Source: Deltaproteobacteria bacterium (lineage in GTDB: Bacteria > Desulfobacterota > DSM-4660 > Desulfatiglandales > B25-G16). From it: 6,293 nucleotides of DNA. Every line of letters starts with the position of its first letter. Position 1 is the stretch's first letter. Positions 5,335 through 6,293 of this stretch are shown in pieces. The position numbers and the translations under genes were made by a program. The notes under the pieces are model-generated. The model was given only the letters and a program-made list of their open reading frames with translations, ran no database searches and was not told the DNA's origin. Where the stretch lies: assembly GCA_003646875.1 (NCBI GenBank), contig QMLT01000111.1, forward strand, positions 1 through 6,293. Reading direction: 5' to 3'.

Positions 5335-6102
5335 ATGAAACTCATTATCTTAGGTTCAGGCACAAGTATCCCCCACCCTGAAAGGGCCTCACCTTCTATT
5401 GCTCTATTCATCGATGATCAATTCCTTTTGTTGGATATAGGTCCGGGAACACTCAGGCAATTGGCAATTGCCGGACTTCAATTCGAGAATATCGACTACA
5501 TCTGTATCAGTCATTTTCATCCAGATCATACGGCTGATCTTATACACTTCTTTTTTGCCACACGATACCCTCCAATTCTTAGCAAGAGAAAACCCTTTAC
5601 TATTCTAGCCCCGAAAGGATTCAATCACTTTTTAACGCTTTTGAAAAGGCCATATGGCAATTGGCTTGATCTCCCTGATCGTCTTATGAGGATAGAGGAA
5701 TTAACTATTGGGGAAAAAGAGAGGAAAGAATTTGATAAATTTAAAATAACATCCGCTCCTTTAAACCATACCACACAGAGTATTGGTTTTAGAATAGAAG
5801 ATAGTTCAGGAAAAACTATCGTCTATTCAGGAGACACCGGTTATTGTGAGCAGATTGTAAATCTGGCCAGAGATGCAGATTTTTTGATCCTCGAGTCTTC
5901 CTTTCCTGATGAAAAGGGAATCCAAGGGCATCTTACACCATCCCAGGCAGGTGATATAGCTACCCGCTCCAAGGCAAAAAGGCTTCTTTTAACCCATTTT
6001 TATCCGGAATGTCTGAAGGTTGATATAGAAGCCCAGTGCCGGAAAACATACAAGGGAGAGCTTATTCTGGCAACTGACCTTATTTCTTTATCGGTGAGAT
6101 AA
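5335..6102 (+). CDS. Metallo-beta-lactamase-fold hydrolase, RNase Z-like
   Basis: The 255-residue protein opens with MKLIILGSGTSIPHPERASP, the usual N-terminal strand of RNase Z-like and related MBL-fold hydrolases. Metal ligands are visible in order: HFHPDH (60-65), His145 in LNHTTQS, Asp167 in YSGDTGY, His199 in GHLTPSQAG and His221 in LTHFYPE. The set fits a two-metal phosphodiesterase-type active site. Members of this branch include tRNA 3'-processing RNase Z, but also cyclic-nucleotide and other phosphodiesterases, and the sequence does not decide among them. It has no leader and should be cytosolic. I chose ATG at 5335 over an in-frame TTG at 5296 because AAGG lies 6 nt upstream and the family begins here. 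It is the last gene of the plus-strand run; a link to the radical SAM gene rests on position only. Confidence 0.85.
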   Translation: MKLIILGSGTSIPHPERASPSIALFIDDQFLLLDIGPGTLRQLAIAGLQFENIDYICISHFHPDHTADLIHFFFATRYPPILSKRKPFTILAPKGFNHFLTLLKRPYGNWLDLPDRLMRIEELTIGEKERKEFDKFKITSAPLNHTTQSIGFRIEDSSGKTIVYSGDTGYCEQIVNLARDADFLILESSFPDEKGIQGHLTPSQAGDIATRSKAKRLLLTHFYPECLKVDIEAQCRKTYKGELILATDLISLSVR

Positions 6103-6192
6103 GGGCTAAGTTCCCTTAGAAATCTGGTGTCACATCTTGCATAGTGAATAAAATAGTTGATCTTGATCTGCATTTCTTATAAATTTATCCTC

Positions 6193-6293
6193 ATGGGGAG
6201 AGCATGGCGAATAGAATATGAGGGCGGATTGTATCATGTGTTGTCTCGTGGAAATGAACGAAAGGACATTTTTCATGATGACAGGGATCGCCA
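6193..6293 (+). CDS. REP-associated (Y1/IS200-like) transposase, N-terminal fragment
   Basis: The first 33 codons are present, and the window edge cuts the gene. The start MGRAWRIEYEGGLYHVLSRG, then NERKDIFHDD, matches the N-terminus of the TnpA_REP (RAYT) family, single-strand transposases related to IS200/IS605 TnpA. These proteins act on REP hairpins scattered through genomes and are often single-copy domesticated genes. The HUH metal-binding motif and catalytic Tyr lie beyond the window, so activity cannot be judged. The start at 6193 keeps the family N-terminus; it lacks a clear ribosome site, and the ATG at 6204 is out of frame and stops after five codons. The 90-bp gap before it contains no obvious REP hairpin. 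Confidence 0.85.
   Translation, partial: MGRAWRIEYEGGLYHVLSRGNERKDIFHDDRDR

Noticed and set aside
6100..6118. TAAGGG/CCCTTA hairpin over the hydrolase stop codon as a terminator
   Set aside because: The stem is 6 bp with a 7-nt loop but is followed by GAAATCTGG rather than a T-run; at most a weak hairpin.
1..6293. Polyamine biosynthesis operon suggested by the spermidine-synthase-like domain
   Set aside because: No SAM decarboxylase, arginine/ornithine decarboxylase or agmatinase is present, and key substrate-side residues are changed.

Overview
This 6.3 kb window is bacterial. It holds five recognisable genes plus fragments at both ends. Base composition is about 40% G+C in sampled stretches. 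The gene set (AMMECR1 protein, anaerobic-type radical SAM enzyme, membrane spermidine-synthase-like protein, REP-type transposase) and the lipoprotein and Tat-like leaders fit a Gram-negative anaerobe of the Desulfobacterota/Nitrospirota or candidate-phylum kind. That placement is inference; nothing here fixes the taxon.

Layout. Positions 1-160 hold a short 10-bp tandem repeat and an open frame of doubtful reality. Positions 161-682 (minus) encode a half-size ArsP/DUF318-type permease that is richer in G+C than its neighbours. A 196-bp divergent spacer carries two stacked palindromes and a good -35 hexamer. Four plus-strand genes follow: an AMMECR1-domain protein with a lipoprotein leader (879-1625), a large membrane protein with a spermidine-synthase-like SAM-binding domain (1841-3928), a PflA-like radical SAM enzyme with a Tat-like leader (4054-5226), and an RNase Z-like metallo-beta-lactamase-fold hydrolase (5335-6102). 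The gaps between them (215, 125 and 108 bp) are too long for a tightly coupled operon and contain short repeats and possible promoters. The window ends inside the first 33 codons of a REP-associated (Y1/IS200-like) transposase.

How the genes may work together. The AMMECR1 protein and the radical SAM enzyme are the A and radical-SAM parts of the uncharacterised AmmeMemoRadiSam system. The third part, Memo, is absent from the window. It cannot easily belong to this gene cluster, which is bounded by a divergent permease on one side and a transposase on the other. A polytopic SAM-binding protein sits between the two known parts instead. The AMMECR1 protein has a lipoprotein-type leader, the radical SAM enzyme starts with a Tat-like leader, and a hand-drawn positive-inside topology puts the SAM-binding domain of the membrane protein outside the cytoplasm. 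The most interesting reading is therefore a membrane-associated, possibly extracytoplasmic, Memo-less variant of the system. This is a hypothesis built from leaders, topology and gene order; no substrate can be named.

The window contains no tRNA, rRNA, CRISPR array or convincing intrinsic terminator that I could find.
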